Source: Marinobacterium_D sp050908845 (lineage in GTDB: Bacteria; Pseudomonadota; Gammaproteobacteria; Pseudomonadales; Balneatricaceae). From it: a stretch of 64,000 bases of DNA. Every line of letters begins with the position of its first letter. The stretch's first letter is position 1. Position numbers and translations under genes: made by a program. The notes under the pieces were generated by a model. That model was not told the origin of the DNA. It made no database searches and saw only the letters and a list, made by a program, of their open reading frames with translations. This document shows, piece by piece, positions 47,709 to 56,292 of this stretch. Location: positions 1,674,001 to 1,738,000 of the forward strand of contig NZ_CP194171.1 in the NCBI RefSeq assembly GCF_050908845.1, written 5' to 3'.

Positions 47709-49643
47709 ATGCAATACCATCTGAATGGCTTCAAACCCGGCAATTATGAAGTTCCGGATGAAGTACGAGAGCCGTACCCAGCCCCACCGATTGTCGACCT
47801 GCCTGATGAAGTGGATGTACTCATTATCGGCACTGGTCCTGCGGGTTTGACGATGGCACGACAGATGTCCGTATTCTCAGACATTAAGACATGTATTGTC
47901 GACATGGCACCAGGACCCTTGCTGTTTGGGCGCGCGGATGGCATCTCTTGCCGCACCCAGGAGATCATGGAGGCCTTTAACTGCAGCGAAATGGTGGTTA
48001 AAGAGACCTACCAACTGAAACAGAACACATACTGGGAACCGGACGAGAGCAATCCCGAGAACATTAAGCGGACTTACAAGACCGCTGATCACAGAGCTGG
48101 ATTGTCCGAGTTTACGCACGGAATCGTTAACCAGGCGCGACTGCACGAGCTCCTGGCGGATGGCATGGAAAAATCGGTCACCCATCTGCTGCCTCATTAC
48201 AGCCGCAAGATGATCGGGATGGAGATTGACGAGAGTCTCACTCAGGATCTGGATGCCTATCCCATAACGGCAACGTTCGAGAGAGTCGACGAGGCTGGTG
48301 CCGGAAAAACCGAAACCGTTAAAGCGCGTTACATCGTTGGCGCCGACGGTGCACGAAGCAGTGTTCGCAGAAGTATGGGCATCCCTCTGCAGGGCGATTC
48401 CGCCAACAAAGCCTGGGGCGTGATGGACATTCTGCTAAATACAGATTTCCCCGACATCCGCGTGAAGAGCTTCATCCAGTCCAAAGACCACGGCGCTGTC
48501 ATGACTATCCCTCGCGAGGGTGGCTACCTGTGCAGGTTCTACGTAGAACTGGATCTGCTTGGCAAAGATAAACGCGCATCGGATGTCCGGTTGAACGAGC
48601 AAGACATCATTGCGAAAGCACAGAAGATCTTTCACCCCTACACGCTGGATGTAAAAGAGGTGGCCTGGTGGTCAATCTATGAGGTTGGCCAACGAATTGC
48701 CGAACGCTTTGACAACCGACCGGCAGGCAGTTCAGATGAGATCATCCCTCGCGCATTTGTCGCTGGCGATGCCTGCCACACACATAGCCCGAAAGGAGGA
48801 TGGGGGTTGAACACCTCGTTGCCTGATACCTTTAACCTGGGCTGGAAGCTGGCTGCAGTGCTTCAGGGCAGAAGTCATCCTAAGCTGCTAAGCACCTACA
48901 GTACTGAGCGACGCAAAGTAGCCCAGCAGTTGATCGACGCTGACCGTGAGCTGTCCAAACTGGTCGCTACTCGCCCAACCGCCGCCGAAGAGTCAGACAA
49001 GGCAAAAATCGACACACGCAAAATCGAAGCCTTTATGAAGCGGCAAAGCGGTTTTGTTGCCGGTACCTCTATAGAGTACTTCCCGTCATTCATCTGCACG
49101 GGACAGGAAAACCAGCACTTGGCCAGTGGTTTTAATATCGGTCAACGCTTCCACTCAGCTGAAGCAACGCGTGTAGCCGATGGCAGAAGCCAGCACCTTG
49201 GACACCTTGTAAAGGCAGATGGCCGCTGGCGCATCTTCCTGTTTGGCGACACACAAAGCCCCACAGATCCGTCATCGGCGGCGTATCAATTCATCGACTT
49301 CCTCGCCAACGATCAATCCTCACCGGTGCAGAAGTACACGCCTAAGGGGGCTGATATTGACTCGGTCTTCGACACCTATGCTGTTTTCCAGCAACAGGAT
49401 TTATCGATGCACGACCTACAAGACTATCTGTGGCCTGCAAAAGGAAAATACGGGCTGCGGGATTATGAAAAGGTGTTTCAAGCCGAAGAAGGCAACGACA
49501 TCTATGACCTGCGCGGCATTGACCGTTCCGCGGGCTGCATTGTGATCGTAAGGCCTGATCAACATGTCGCCGCTATATTGCCCGTGTCGGCTCACGCGGA
49601 GCTATCGAAATTCTTTGATGTCTTTATGCTTGAGCCGAGTTAA
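47709..49643 (+). CDS. FAD-dependent aromatic monooxygenase (phenol 2-monooxygenase / 3-hydroxybenzoate 4-monooxygenase type)
   Basis: The 644-residue flavoprotein has the Rossmann motif IIGTGPAGLTMARQ near residue 38, the GADGARSSVRR motif near 218, and the FAD motif FVAGDACHTHSPKGGWGLNTS near 355. A C-terminal thioredoxin-like domain (about 465-640) is shared with phenol 2-monooxygenase and MobA. It should hydroxylate a phenolic ring using NAD(P)H and O2. CAGGAG lies upstream of the ATG. No ring-cleavage dioxygenase is in the window, so the pathway is incomplete here. A strong terminator follows. Confidence 0.88.
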   Translation: MQYHLNGFKPGNYEVPDEVREPYPAPPIVDLPDEVDVLIIGTGPAGLTMARQMSVFSDIKTCIVDMAPGPLLFGRADGISCRTQEIMEAFNCSEMVVKETYQLKQNTYWEPDESNPENIKRTYKTADHRAGLSEFTHGIVNQARLHELLADGMEKSVTHLLPHYSRKMIGMEIDESLTQDLDAYPITATFERVDEAGAGKTETVKARYIVGADGARSSVRRSMGIPLQGDSANKAWGVMDILLNTDFPDIRVKSFIQSKDHGAVMTIPREGGYLCRFYVELDLLGKDKRASDVRLNEQDIIAKAQKIFHPYTLDVKEVAWWSIYEVGQRIAERFDNRPAGSSDEIIPRAFVAGDACHTHSPKGGWGLNTSLPDTFNLGWKLAAVLQGRSHPKLLSTYSTERRKVAQQLIDADRELSKLVATRPTAAEESDKAKIDTRKIEAFMKRQSGFVAGTSIEYFPSFICTGQENQHLASGFNIGQRFHSAEATRVADGRSQHLGHLVKADGRWRIFLFGDTQSPTDPSSAAYQFIDFLANDQSSPVQKYTPKGADIDSVFDTYAVFQQQDLSMHDLQDYLWPAKGKYGLRDYEKVFQAEEGNDIYDLRGIDRSAGCIVIVRPDQHVAAILPVSAHAELSKFFDVFMLEPS

Positions 49644-49670
49644 AAGCTCATAGCTAAATCCAGTGTCAGG

Positions 49671-49705
49671 AAAAGGCCCGCCAAGACAACCTTGGCGGGC
49701 CTTTT
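49671..49705. terminator. Strong bidirectional terminator after the monooxygenase gene
   Basis: A perfect 15-bp stem (aaaaggcccgccaag / cttggcgggcctttt) with a 5-base loop lies 27 bp after the stop codon. It also faces the end of the convergent LysR gene. Confidence 0.92.
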
Positions 49706-49833
49706 CTTCCCGGACTGACGGATTCCCGGTCTCGCGACGCCGCAAGCAACCCCGTGCTTATCGCAGTAAAATACGGCTAATATCCGGGGGGGATTCTACC
49801 GAGTAATTTTCCTCGAGGCCGGCCTCTACGTGT

Positions 49834-50739
49834 CTATCGCAAGGAATACCATCCATCCTTAAGCGCATCCTTTACCACCTGAATGAACCATTGATTAGAG
49901 GTTGAGCTGTCTTTATTCGTCGACCAGTAAATGGCGATCTCTACCTCACTCACAGGGAAGGGGAGTGGAAATACCTTTAGCCCATACTCGTCAGCATAAT
50001 GCTGCGCGATATAAGAGGGCACAATCGCGAGCAACTCGCTGCTGGCCAATACGGATGGCAGCGAACTAAAGTGCGGAACTGATAAACGCACTTCGCGCCG
50101 GATCGATTTCTCCAGAATAACCTCGTCTACAAAGCCATGTCCCAGAGATCGGCTTACCTGGATATGTTGCGCCGCTTCAAATGCCTCAAGCGACAGGGTA
50201 TTGATCTTCGATTTCAGCCCGGCAACACAAACGTAGCTGTCACTATGAATAACGCTACGCTGAACTCTCTTATCCAGTATTTTGGTGCTGCAAATAACGG
50301 CATCTATCTTACCGCTCTGCATCCAGTCGACCACTTTATCGATCTGAACCGGAACCACATTCAAACTAATGTTGGGGCCCTGTTCATTTAAGGCATTGAA
50401 TATCAGAGGGAGTTGCACCATCTCTCCGAGATCAGTCAGTGCAATCGTAAACCGGCGATCAGATAGCAGGGGATCAAAATTTCTGAGCCGTTCAACACTA
50501 TGTTCGATCTCGCCGAGTGAATGGCTAAACACGTTAAACAGTTCAGTCGCCAGTGCCGTTGGTTCCATACCCGATTTAGATCTGACGAACAGCGGGTCAT
50601 CAAACAGTTCGCGCAACTTGGAAAGCGCATAGCTAACCGACGGCTGGGTGATGGCTAACTTGTCAGCACTGCTCGTTACGCTCCTCGTCTCGTACAGAAC
50701 TACGAAGGTCCGAACCAGATTCAGGTCAATTTTCGACAT
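49834..50739 (-). CDS. LysR-family transcriptional regulator (NodD/NahR-like subgroup)
   Basis: The 301-residue protein begins MSKIDLNLVRTFVVLYETRSVTSS. Its winged helix (residues 7-65, KLAITQPSVSYALSKLRELF) and DPLFVRS motif are typical of regulators of aromatic catabolism. It is divergent from the class II aldolase gene and convergent with the monooxygenase gene, so it may control either. A set of AT-rich palindromes lies just upstream of its ATG. Confidence 0.9.
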   Translation of the reverse strand: MSKIDLNLVRTFVVLYETRSVTSSADKLAITQPSVSYALSKLRELFDDPLFVRSKSGMEPTALATELFNVFSHSLGEIEHSVERLRNFDPLLSDRRFTIALTDLGEMVQLPLIFNALNEQGPNISLNVVPVQIDKVVDWMQSGKIDAVICSTKILDKRVQRSVIHSDSYVCVAGLKSKINTLSLEAFEAAQHIQVSRSLGHGFVDEVILEKSIRREVRLSVPHFSSLPSVLASSELLAIVPSYIAQHYADEYGLKVFPLPFPVSEVEIAIYWSTNKDSSTSNQWFIQVVKDALKDGWYSLR

Positions 50740-50742
50740 AAG

Positions 50743-50771
50743 ATAGATGGTTTCTATATTTATTATAAATA
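50743..50771. promoter_or_regulatory. AT-rich palindromes in the LysR/aldolase divergent promoter
   Basis: The inverted repeat atagatggtttctat (50743-50757) has a LysR-like T-N11-A form. It touches a perfect 7-bp-arm palindrome, tatttattataaata (50757-50771). They lie 4-32 bp upstream of the lysR ATG and about 90 bp from the aldolase gene. This is a plausible regulator site and core promoter. Confidence 0.4.
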
Positions 50772-50858
50772 CTATCTGTTTGATCTATTTGGTTCCAGTT
50801 TCTACCCTAGCCTTTCAGAGTTAACACCACCTAAAAACCAAGCCGAAACGTAGCCGAT

Positions 50859-51656
50859 ATGACAAACATAAATAGACAGAATCGCTTCGACCTAGAACTC
50901 CCTGCTCCACCGGCGGGTATCAGCAACGAGGAGTGGGAGGTCCGACTGGAACTCGCTGCAACCTATAGGCTGGTTGCGCACTATGGCTGGACATCGGTGG
51001 TATATAACCACATCAGTCGCCGAATTCCCGGCACCGATCATGTACTGATCAATCCTTTCGGCATGCTGTACGATGAGATCAGGGCCAGTGATCTGGTGCG
51101 AATTGACATGGACGGTAACATCCTCAGCGAAACCGACTGGCCGGTTAACCGTGCAGGCTTTCTAATCCATTCTGTGATTCATCAGGCTCGCCCGGATCTG
51201 CATGCGGTTATTCATACCCATGAACCGGTCAGCCAGGCGATCTGCGCGATTGACGAAGATGTTGTGCCGGTTACTCAGGAAGGCTGCCAGTTCTACGAAC
51301 GTGTCGGATATCACGACTTTGAAGGGATCGTACTTGATGGATCTGAAGGCCCTCGCATCACTCAGGCCCTCGGTGCCAAAAATCATACGCTGGTACTGAA
51401 AAACCACGGTTTGATAACGGGTGGTCCCAACTGTACCTGGGCCTTTGTCCGCCATATGGCTTTTATACAGAACACCCGAATTCAGCTAAATGCTATGTCT
51501 GCCGGAACATTAAAGCGTATTCCTGAAGCGGTCATGGAGAAAACACGTGAGCAGTTTGAAGGTGGAGAAGCTCAGGCTGGCGCTAAAGTCCGGCATCCGG
51601 AATGGCCCGCTTTGCTTCGTTTAATTGACCGAAAAGATCCGAGCTGGAAGTACTGA
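50859..51656 (+). CDS. Class II aldolase/adducin family protein
   Basis: The 265-residue protein has the family's N-terminal AATYRLVAHYGWTSVVYNHISRR, a zinc-binding HTH motif in HAVIHTHEPV near residue 114, and VLKNHGLITGG near 190. Members are metal-dependent aldolases or epimerases acting on sugar phosphates or small hydroxy acids, and some are decarboxylases in aromatic pathways. Close neighbours are a LysR gene and a ketopantoate-reductase-like gene. The substrate is unknown. Confidence 0.88.
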   Translation: MTNINRQNRFDLELPAPPAGISNEEWEVRLELAATYRLVAHYGWTSVVYNHISRRIPGTDHVLINPFGMLYDEIRASDLVRIDMDGNILSETDWPVNRAGFLIHSVIHQARPDLHAVIHTHEPVSQAICAIDEDVVPVTQEGCQFYERVGYHDFEGIVLDGSEGPRITQALGAKNHTLVLKNHGLITGGPNCTWAFVRHMAFIQNTRIQLNAMSAGTLKRIPEAVMEKTREQFEGGEAQAGAKVRHPEWPALLRLIDRKDPSWKY

Positions 51657-52023
51657 GCAAGCGCGAATCTGCCCATGGCATTTTCAGCCTGCCCGGAAAT
51701 ACAGAGAGACAAGGCGGTTCTAGCGGCTAATGGCCGTCGTCCTTCGCAACACTGCGCCTTGGATCTATGTTTCAGGGCACGCCCTGTGAGGCTTACCGAC
51801 AAAGTCATCCTAGTATTCTGTGCTCTCGATTTAGCCCGCCAGGCCTTTGAAAACACGCGTTGATGCTGACTTTATCGATAAGCCAGAATTACTCTGGACT
51901 TGGTCGCTGGCTTCCTGGAATCGATCAACCAAACAGCGCGATTCTGACCAGATCTATGGCTTAAAACTATAGCTCAGGACTGTTCAGTTTTTAGATGCGA
52001 AAAATAACGGGAAGGGGAAACTG
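51657..52023. other. Gap between the aldolase gene and the reductase gene
   Basis: This 367-bp gap has no supported gene; short frames on both strands lack recognisable families. The right end has a purine-rich ribosome site (ggaaggggaa) before the next ATG. The reductase could be co-transcribed or have its own promoter. Confidence 0.5.
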
Positions 52024-52962
52024 ATGAACGATGTGATGATTCTTGGGGCAGGTGCTTTGGGCTCATATATCGGCGGCATGCTGAGTCAGTCTGGATGCTC
52101 TGTTCAGCTGGTAAACCGGAGTGCAGAAACAGCTGCAGTCATCAAACGTGATGGCTTGACGTTAGAGAACGATCAGGGAAAAGTGCAAACCTATCCGAGT
52201 GCAGCAACACCGGACCAGGCCACGGCAGCTCGATATGTACTGCTTTTCACCAAGACATATCAAAGCATGGCTGCAATCCAGTCAGTGTTGAACAAGCTCT
52301 CGCCCGATTCTGTTTTGGTCACTCTTCAAAATGGTTTGGCTAACGGAGAGCGACTCGCAGCTTGTACTGATTTGCCGATCGTACAGGGTGTAACGATGAT
52401 ACCAGCCACATTGGTTAAACCCGGCGTGGTGCGATCCAAAGGATTCAGCGATACATGGATGGGGCCCCTGAACCTGAGATCAGCCATAGAGTCACAGGCA
52501 GCTCGAGATTTGGCAGACATGTTCGTGACTGCGGGTCTGACCGCAGAGTACCAGGAAAACGTCGCCCCAAAAATATGGCAAAAAGCCTGCTTCAACGTAG
52601 CAATGAATGCGATCTGCGCCCTTTCTGATGGTTCACCAGGGTTGGTTAACGATACACCTGAGCTTAAATCTCAGGCGCATGCCCTGGCAGATGAAGCGGT
52701 GGCTGTCGCGACTGCGAGTGGAGTCGCAGTTGATGAACAAGCGCTTCATTCTCTTATCGATTCTGCGTGCCAGGAACATCGTTTCCATCAGCCATCAATG
52801 CTTCAGGATATTAGAGCCCAGCGGCCGACAGAGATTGGATCCTTGAATGGCTTTATCGTCGCGCGAGCGAATGAACTTGGTATTTCGGTGCCCAAAAATG
52901 AGCTTATAGCGGGGTTGGTTCTGGCAAGAGAGCGTGCGCCGATATTTTGGAACGGTCAGTAG
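52024..52962 (+). CDS. 2-dehydropantoate 2-reductase-like (ApbA/PanE family) oxidoreductase
   Basis: The 312-residue protein has the N-terminal NADPH motif ILGAGALGSYIGG, the TLQNGLANGE segment near residue 100, and the C-terminal helical domain with KACFNVAMNAICAL (conserved Lys and Asn) and EIGSLNGFIV. The family reduces ketopantoate or related 2-keto acids. Its place beside an aldolase and a LysR gene suggests a catabolic rather than pantothenate role, so I give no symbol. Confidence 0.88.
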   Translation: MNDVMILGAGALGSYIGGMLSQSGCSVQLVNRSAETAAVIKRDGLTLENDQGKVQTYPSAATPDQATAARYVLLFTKTYQSMAAIQSVLNKLSPDSVLVTLQNGLANGERLAACTDLPIVQGVTMIPATLVKPGVVRSKGFSDTWMGPLNLRSAIESQAARDLADMFVTAGLTAEYQENVAPKIWQKACFNVAMNAICALSDGSPGLVNDTPELKSQAHALADEAVAVATASGVAVDEQALHSLIDSACQEHRFHQPSMLQDIRAQRPTEIGSLNGFIVARANELGISVPKNELIAGLVLARERAPIFWNGQ

Positions 52963-53050
52963 TCAGGAAATTGCTGCTTCTTAATCCTCCCGAAAATTAA
53001 CAGGAGTCAAAAGTAGAATTTTCTCGTAATCTAAACGCAGGAAATTCTGC

Positions 53051-53463
53051 ATGAAAAAGTCACGTTATACCGACAGCCAAATCCTGGCGATTCGAAAGCA
53101 AGCCGAGAGCGGAGTGCCCTTTGCAGAGCTGTTTCGCGAACACGGCATGAGCAACGCCACCTTCGATAAGTGGCGAGCCAAGTATTGCGGCATGGACGTA
53201 TCTTTGATGGCTCGACTCAGAGATCTTGAAGACGAAAATGCAGAAGTGGGGATTGGCTCATTCGTTTGACTACCGAGCAAACTGACTGGGGTTTCGGCCA
53301 ATGCTACCAGTACCTCTGTAACCTTGAACATTACCCCGTTAATCACAGGCGTGTTTATCGGATCTACTGCGAACTTGCGTTGAATCTTCGGATCAATCCA
53401 AAGCGCCGCGTTGCCAAGCTAAGATCGCATCAGTTTGAGCACGTTGATTCCGATTTACGATGA
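53051..53463 (+). pseudogene. Remnant of an IS3-family transposase (orfA and orfB fragments)
   Basis: Residues from 53051 match the start of IS3 OrfA (YTDSQILAIRKQAESGVPFAELFREHGMS and the helix-turn-helix WRAKYCGMD), broken after LEDEN. A different frame from about 53236 carries an OrfB piece (DWGFGQCYQYLCNLEH, NHRRVYRIYCELALNLRI). The C-terminus of OrfA, the start of OrfB and the DDE catalytic core are all missing. It is an internally deleted relic, 88 bp after the reductase gene. Confidence 0.85.
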
Positions 53464-54330
53464 CGTTCCTCCAGTAACAATCATCACCGCGCCAATAAAG
53501 ACTCCCACCCCGATAACGCCGTGTTTCCACGTCAATGACTCACTCTTGAACACGAGTGCGCCGCACAACAGCGTCCAGATCGGCACGCTGGAGACGATCG
53601 ATGCGGTAATCGTGACAGCACCCGCACTCAAAGAAAACTGGACCAGCATAAAACCCAGTCCGATCAATATGCCGTTAAGGGCAAAGAATGCGTGTCCTTT
53701 CGAAAGAGCCAACACTTTGCCCGGAGACCCAGAGATGATTCGCATCACGAGAATCGTTACCGCAGATGCGGTGGACATTGCGAGCGTGCCAAAAAGCGGC
53801 TCCGGAAGTTGATTATAACCCGCCTTGGCAATCGGGAATCCGATCGACCGCGAAAGCGTCGCTGCGAGTGGTAGGAACAGCAAATAGAATCCTGCGTTAT
53901 GCCAGCTGACACCGCGCACAATAGCTGCCACAAAGAGCGCTCCAATCAGAACGCTGATCCCGAAATATTGTTGTAGCGTGAGATGCTCGCCCAAGAACCA
54001 CACCGCAGGAATGGCGGCGAATAAGGGTAGGAAAGAGCCAAGCGCGCCAGTAAGAGCGGGGCCGATATGTTTGGTCGAGACAATCTGCAAGCGCTGCGCG
54101 AGGGCTGGGAAAAAAATTCCTGCTACGAGAAAGTATGGTGTGGCATCCGAGAACCAATACGATAGGTCAAAACGCCACCCCGAAATCGACCAGAATAAAA
54201 GTGCTATTGAAAGCACACTCACAACGGTACCGGTTCGGTCGTCTAGCGAGCGGGTGGCCTGTCGTTGTATATGTATCGCAATTGCGAAGAGCACGGCGGC
54301 CACTAAGGGATATACGATGGTTTGGATCAT
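53455..54330 (-). CDS. EamA/DMT-family transporter
   Basis: The 291-residue membrane protein has about ten helices in two EamA halves (FPALAQRLQIVSTKHIGPALTGALGSFLPLFAAIP and GAVTITASIVSSVPIWTLLCGALVF). It should export or exchange a small metabolite. Its 3' end overlaps the last bases of the IS3 relic on the opposite strand. The substrate is unknown. Confidence 0.85.
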   Translation of the reverse strand: MIQTIVYPLVAAVLFAIAIHIQRQATRSLDDRTGTVVSVLSIALLFWSISGWRFDLSYWFSDATPYFLVAGIFFPALAQRLQIVSTKHIGPALTGALGSFLPLFAAIPAVWFLGEHLTLQQYFGISVLIGALFVAAIVRGVSWHNAGFYLLFLPLAATLSRSIGFPIAKAGYNQLPEPLFGTLAMSTASAVTILVMRIISGSPGKVLALSKGHAFFALNGILIGLGFMLVQFSLSAGAVTITASIVSSVPIWTLLCGALVFKSESLTWKHGVIGVGVFIGAVMIVTGGTSS

Positions 54331-54392
54331 GGAAGCGAGTCCTGTCCTACCAATAAAATAGAATCCCCCGGCTCAAGCCGGGGCACTTACTG

Positions 54393-54743
54393 TTACACCT
54401 CAGACCAATTAACTCTTTTGTACTTTTCCTCCTCGGTAGCTTCAGATCGAAAGTTAGCTATCTCTCGCTTTGAAAAGCCCCGCCTGATCAGCTCTGCTTG
54501 AATTTGCTTGAGTGATTTTCCTTTACCTTCGGTTCTGACAAGTCGATTCAATCGTTTTAGCTCCAAGTCGGAAAGGAACTCGGGTTTATAATCCTTGACG
54601 TATCGGGGAGGTAAATGAATATGGTCATCGTGGGAGGTGTTTGAAGTTGAGTTTGAGCTAAACATCGACCAAAACATCCTCCATATTGCAATACCAATCA
54701 ATATTGCTGCAGTTTCGGAAGCGAAGCGATTCAGAATAAACAT
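54393..54743 (-). CDS. Hypothetical small membrane-anchored protein
   Basis: The 116-residue product has one N-terminal hydrophobic helix (about residues 8-28) and a charged C-terminal region with LSDLELKRLNRLVR and LIRRGFSKREIANF, which looks helical. It is not recognised. The region has lower GC content than its neighbours. The ORF is the only one of reasonable length here and has no clear partner. Confidence 0.55.
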   Translation of the reverse strand: MFILNRFASETAAILIGIAIWRMFWSMFSSNSTSNTSHDDHIHLPPRYVKDYKPEFLSDLELKRLNRLVRTEGKGKSLKQIQAELIRRGFSKREIANFRSEATEEEKYKRVNWSEV

Positions 54744-54961
54744 AACAACCTAGCAGTTTAGACACTGCTCGATAGTGCCGATAAGTATAGTCCTCCTTTG
54801 CAATTATCGTCTGGCAGCTCTTTGTGCAGATCAAGATCTATGAAATGTCTCTTTGGGGTCCAACGTGACGAGCGGGGAGGATCCCCGCAACGTCCGGTCT
54901 GTGCGCGGAGGTGTTGTCTGACAGAGTGGCCCAGCCTAAATCTGTCGTCTCATCAGGAGTT

Positions 54962-55020
54962 GGCCCTTTGCAGACCTTCGGCTTGCAGTGTTCCAAGCGA
55001 GCTACCGGCACGAAGCGGAA
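54962..55020 (+). repeat. Dispersed repeat, copy A (59 bp)
   Basis: Aligned by eye, this matches 56548-56605 at about 44 of 59 positions (one gap), starting with tggccctttgc and ending with agcgga in both. It is non-coding. Confidence 0.65.
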
Positions 55021-55046
55021 CCTCGCGTCCTTGCAGAAAGGTTACT

Positions 55047-55080
55047 CTGAGACCCCAATTTCTCTCTGACCCCAATTTCT
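55047..55080 (+). repeat. Tandem 17-bp repeat with ccccaatttct
   Basis: Two adjacent near-identical 17-mers (one starts ctgaga, the other ctctga, both ending ccccaatttct) occupy 55047-55063 and 55064-55080. The word resembles those seen around REP-associated transposase elements in proteobacteria. Confidence 0.6.
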
Positions 55081-55119
55081 GCAATTTCGCAGTCTAGAGA
55101 GGGCGAGTCCATTTCATTC

Positions 55120-55857
55120 GTTAGGTTTAATCAGCCGAAGTTCACTTTGCTGTAGGCATCAATGATATGTTGGACATCATTTTTTTGTCCTTGCTGTATT
55201 CTTTGATAGTGATTTAAAGTTTGATTTAAGTACTCTTGAGCCGATTCAGAATACCAAATTTTTTTTCCGACTGCGGTGATGCTTTCATTATTTGTTTCAT
55301 CAGATGAAACTAAAATAACCTCATAGAAACGCTGGTTTTCTTTTATTAATGCTTCATCTTTTAAGCCCAAATTAAGCTCTATTAGTTTTTGTCGCAAAGA
55401 AAAGTGGTGATGAACTGGACATAGTAAAAAATCGATGTTTAATTTTGGGTTTCTTGTGCAAATTGACTCAACAAATTTAGCGGTTAAATCTCCACCAACT
55501 CCTGCAATTATAACTAAATGATTGTCATCATAGCGTTGCAGCGGAAGCAGGGATACATCTAAGCAGTGAGTTTCCCATGCTGAACCAGAAAAGAATCGTT
55601 TCAATTTGGTTTCGAGTTCATCGATTAAATCCGGCACAATATCAACGAAATGAACAGTAGCTTTGGTTTTTTTGGATAATAAGGAAGCCCCTAGAAAACC
55701 ATGATCGCAGCAACAGTCCCAAATGTGTATATAGTGGGCTTCGACCATTTTTTCGACTAGTTTTAAACGGTTGCTAAGTTTCAAGCGTTACCTACTTCGT
55801 GTTTTTAAAAACGTATTGTAAGTGTTTTCTTCGTTTATCTAGGTAGAAAAACCTAAC
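55120..55857 (+). mobile_element. Possible integron gene cassette carrying a TrmK-like gene
   Basis: A core site GTTAGGT (pattern GTTRRRY) at 55120-55126 and its inverted partner ACCTAAC (RYYYAAC) at 55851-55857 flank a single gene. After ACCTAAC the plus strand continues as aagttgttcaagagggattc, like the 5' half of Vibrio-type attC sites (TAACAA then TCAAGAGGGA). The second half of that attC is not visible, and no integrase is in the window. The gene runs opposite to the proposed cassette direction. Confidence 0.45.
55131..55784 (-). CDS. TrmK-like tRNA (adenine-22 N1)-methyltransferase family protein
   Basis: The 217-residue protein starts MKLSNRLKLVEKMV. It has a class I methyltransferase pattern, with IWDCCCDHGFLGASLL as the SAM-binding loop, VHFVDIVPDLIDEL, and LVIIAGVGGDL (the N/D-PP equivalent). 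It matches the TrmK/YqfN family in length and order. The base composition is much more AT-rich than the operons to the left, and the gene is flanked by integron-type core sites, so recent acquisition is likely. Confidence 0.78.
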   Translation of the reverse strand: MKLSNRLKLVEKMVEAHYIHIWDCCCDHGFLGASLLSKKTKATVHFVDIVPDLIDELETKLKRFFSGSAWETHCLDVSLLPLQRYDDNHLVIIAGVGGDLTAKFVESICTRNPKLNIDFLLCPVHHHFSLRQKLIELNLGLKDEALIKENQRFYEVILVSSDETNNESITAVGKKIWYSESAQEYLNQTLNHYQRIQQGQKNDVQHIIDAYSKVNFG

Positions 55858-55882
55858 AAGTTGTTCAAGAGGGATTCGTGCT

Positions 55883-55907
55883 AAAAAGGGTACCGCCCCC
55901 TTTTTCC
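55883..55907. repeat. Short palindrome aaaaaggg...ccccttttt
   Basis: The run aaaaaggg and the run ccccttttt are separated by a few bases. A similar GGGACAGACCCC type palindrome lies at 56336-56359. Both look like copies of one short palindromic repeat family. Confidence 0.45.
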
Positions 55908-55914
55908 CTCTATC

Positions 55915-55947
55915 CAGGTAGGGCTCCGCTCAGGGAAGCCCTACCTG
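55915..55947. terminator. Perfect 11-bp stem hairpin between the TrmK-like and CMD genes
   Basis: The arms caggtagggct and agccctacctg enclose an 11-base loop, 25 bp downstream of the CMD stop. It has no clear U-tract, so it may be a REP-like palindrome rather than a true terminator. Confidence 0.45.
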
Positions 55948-55971
55948 CTTTTGCACGCAACCTGTCACGCG

Positions 55972-56292
55972 TCACCCTTTTTCCAACACGTCGTTGACCC
56001 AGCTGAGGGCGGCCATCACGGCGGGGAAGCCGATGGTGCTGACGAGCAGCAGTACGGCGTGGCGAATCTCGTCGGGGCTGGCACCGGCATCGCGGGCGCG
56101 GCGGGCGTGGCTGTGCACAGCACCTTCGGAGCGGGAGCTGACGGCGGCGGCGAGCTGGATCAGCTGGGCGCTTTTCTCGTCCAGCGGGCCTTCGTCCCGC
56201 GCCGCCTTGCCGAGTTCGTCGACGGCGCCGGCGAGGCGCTTGTAGCGGCTGCGAAACTGCACGTAGTTCTGCGGAAGCTGTTTGTCTGCCAT
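55972..56292 (-). CDS. Carboxymuconolactone decarboxylase-like (CMD/AhpD fold) protein without cysteines
   Basis: The 106-residue protein has the CMD helix pattern (SAQLIQLAAAVSSRSEGAVHSHARRARDAGASPDEIRHAVLL). The usual CxxC or single Cys before the helix is replaced by GAVH, and no cysteine occurs anywhere. AhpD-like peroxidase activity is therefore unlikely. GGAGGTCCC precedes the ATG. Flanking sequence is repeat-rich. Confidence 0.82.
   Translation of the reverse strand: MADKQLPQNYVQFRSRYKRLAGAVDELGKAARDEGPLDEKSAQLIQLAAAVSSRSEGAVHSHARRARDAGASPDEIRHAVLLLVSTIGFPAVMAALSWVNDVLEKG

Larger units (their letters stand above)
54744..55130. other. Non-coding patch with dispersed repeat copies
   Basis: This 387-bp gap has no supported gene. 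It contains copy A of a 59-bp dispersed repeat (54962-55020), two tandem 17-bp copies of a ccccaatttct element (55047-55080) and an integron-like core site GTTAGGT (55120-55126). Confidence 0.6.
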
